From Bacillota bacterium (GTDB taxonomy: Bacteria > Bacillota > Clostridia > Acetivibrionales > DSM-2933), in assembly GCA_030705945.1 (NCBI GenBank), contig JAUZPS010000195.1:1-8048 (forward strand): a stretch of DNA of 8,048 bases, read 5' to 3'. The notes beneath the pieces were generated by a model, which had not been told where the DNA came from, did not search any database, and was given only the letters and a program-made list of their open reading frames with translations. Position 1 is the stretch's first letter, and every line of letters begins with the position of its first letter. Of the stretch, positions 7,801-8,048 are shown one piece after another. Made by a program: the position numbers and the translations under genes.

Positions 7801-8048
7801 AAGGCCTTTAGCCAATATACTCTTGACAAGCAGTTCTGCTCCATCGGTTCGGTTAAATCAAACGTAGGGCACCAGGAGTCGGCGGCCGGTATTGCCGGGA
7901 TTACTAAAATACTTCTGATGATGCAGCATAAGATGCATGTGCCTTCGTTGCATTCAAAGGTATTGAACCCCAATATAAAATTTGAGGATTCTCCCTTTGT
8001 GGTCCAGCAAGAACTGGAAGAATGGAAAGCTCCGGTTGTGGTGGAAAA
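4744..8048 (+). CDS. trans-AT polyketide synthase subunit B, 3'-partial (dock-KR-ACP-KS...)
   Basis: Next subunit of the assembly line. It is open to the right edge with no stop; 1101 residues are visible. The ATG at 4744 overlaps the preceding TAA by one base, and no other start fits the N-terminal docking helices. Domains: docking 1-34, KR structural subdomain from about 52, KR catalytic subdomain about 293-530 (Ser427, Tyr440, Asn444, Lys403), ACP about 552-631 (Ser592), KS from 691 (Cys868, His1003, His1043). The KS lacks its C-terminal end, where the GGxNAH motif should follow. The KR and ACP complete the module begun by KS-DH on subunit A, and the KS opens the following module. There is no AT, methyltransferase or enoylreductase in the visible part. 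The class is certain; substrate and product are not known. Confidence 0.95.
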   Translation, partial: MNREGLTIGEILDRVEERRITPEEGYRLIEGLGGVNMDSGLSGANIELPESVYYRSAWEKSMYNEKDAKGQVIDDLVIFDTDVEFFRVIRQKAANSHRISLVLIGETFGKKEDGIYHINPSISEDYEKLTEDLTEQGIVPSHIIHRWSNSSLEHESLPLKDILERSIYSVFFLVKALMKKKLSNSIILYTYPVQENTDGDLGKMQPYHAAVSGFAKTLFMENPSFILKTIGICATSSGVQGEAAWAMGMLMNEFNASMPRELEIRMEDNVRYLRRLEEIKVIQGEHLLFRYRGVYLIAGGLGGLGFIFAKYLSGKLKARLVLTGRSSLNPESESKIRELESLGAEVVYMEGDIARREDVEKIADRVKALFNEINGVIHCAGVYRDGFIIRKTREDMEPVLAPKVYGAVNLDEVFEKENLDFFLLCSSMAGVTGKVGQCDYSYGNSFMDNYAKMRETLKNAGRRSGKSVSVNWPLWEEGGMKLSKDEQDMMNEQAGMEALPTTEGIKALEASLTASSHQMMVLYGSRNKIREYFSRNFFSGKEDAKPSAASVDTEIIRQKTEELLKGILAEEVGMSEESIDVNTNFEEYGIDSIIINQFNVHVEKKLGSLPKTLLFEYRNLRDMANFVANNYREQVVSNLGLGVKESQGGGDKTEPSVDLQWKTLKSMGESSRGKVNAKYGTPQESDADKGDIAIIGVSGRYPLADNLQEFWANMKNGRDCVTEIPVSRWDYRLYYDPETEKIKEGKMYCKWGGFINHIDTFDPLFFNISPREAEIMDPQERLFLEISWGALEDAGYTKSLLKRYAHGDIGPNVGVFVGVTSNTYQLLGAEQWGMGNRVITASTPWSVANRVSYLLNLSGPSVPVDTACSSALVSIHIACESLKKGECRMAIAGGVNLYMHPSKYVSMCQIKMLSRKGRCHSFGAEGDGFVPAEGVGAILLKPLKEAIDDGDRIYGVIKGTAINHGGKTSGYSVPNPNAQAEVISEAIKKSGISARTVSYIEAHGTGTALGDPIEIAGLTKAFSQYTLDKQFCSIGSVKSNVGHQESAAGIAGITKILLMMQHKMHVPSLHSKVLNPNIKFEDSPFVVQQELEEWKAPVVVE
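4897..6336 (+). other. Ketoreductase domain KR2 (B-type), complete
   Basis: Structural subdomain from VYYRSAWE, then the catalytic subdomain from GVYLIAGG. The cofactor loop is AGGLGGLG (5635-5658), with Ala where Thr is usual. Lys is at codon 5950 (APKV), the catalytic Ser at 6022 with the 13-residue spacing to Tyr 6061, and Asn at 6073. GVYRDG puts Asp (5896-5898) at the diagnostic B-type position, and no A-type Trp precedes Tyr. A D-configured beta-hydroxyl is predicted. It acts on the chain extended by KS1 on the other subunit. Confidence 0.92.
6397..6636 (+). other. Acyl carrier protein ACP2
   Basis: Carrier domain with YGIDSI; the phosphopantetheine Ser codon is 6517-6519. The tail LPKTLLFEYRNLRDMANFV is very close to that of ACP1. 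It completes the split module and delivers its product to KS2 within the same protein. A Gly/Ser/Lys-rich spacer of about 59 residues (6637-6813) separates it from KS2. Confidence 0.92.
6814..8048 (+). other. Ketosynthase domain KS2, 3'-truncated by the window
   Basis: Starts at DIAIIGVSGRYP. The nucleophile Cys is in DTACSSA (codon 7345-7347). The His residues are in EAHGTGT (7750-7752) and NVGH (7870-7872). The last part, from the RRAGxSSFG strand to GGxNAH, falls beyond the window. It differs from KS1 around the active site (DTACSSA against DTMCSSS, and KMLSRKGRC against NFLSSDGRC). It also has a longer loop (HGDIGPN) before NVGVFVG. These differences suggest another KS clade and another preferred substrate, expected here to be a beta-hydroxy thioester. 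Confidence 0.93.

Overview
The whole window is coding on the + strand. It holds parts of two adjacent subunits of a modular trans-acyltransferase (trans-AT) type I polyketide synthase. Subunit A (2-4744) is cut at its 5' end and subunit B (4744-8048) at its 3' end. They meet at a TAATG junction where A's stop and B's start share one base. No other gene, RNA gene, mobile element, CRISPR array, promoter or terminator was found, and there is no non-coding stretch.

Domain order: A = KR (start missing)-ACP-KS-[ACP-like insert]-KS flanking linker-degenerate DH-docking helices. B = docking helices-KR-ACP-KS (end missing). Neither KS is followed by an acyltransferase in the visible sequence. The KS1-DH interval carries the flanking linker typical of trans-AT systems, so malonyl units are probably loaded by a separate AT outside the window. 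One module, KS-(ACP-like)-DH//KR-ACP, is split between the two proteins.

Chemistry (inference): both KRs have an intact Ser/Tyr/Asn/Lys set and the B-type Asp, so D-configured beta-hydroxyl groups are predicted. Both complete ACPs have the GIDSI phosphopantetheine Ser. Both KSs have Cys-His-His. The DH has lost the His, the LPG Pro, the YGP motif and the Asp, so the split module should pass on a beta-hydroxy intermediate unless a DH acts from elsewhere. The ACP-like insert has Ile where the phosphopantetheine Ser belongs, so it cannot be a normal carrier.

Organism: G+C looks to be in the mid-40s percent by eye. ATA, AGA and AGG codons are frequent and the proteins are rich in Lys and Glu. 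This suggests Bacillota, perhaps Clostridia or Paenibacillus-like, with low confidence below phylum. I do not recognise the cluster or its product. The most noteworthy points are the two decayed domains (ACP-like and DH) inside one otherwise complete split module, and the matched docking helices that should hold that module together.
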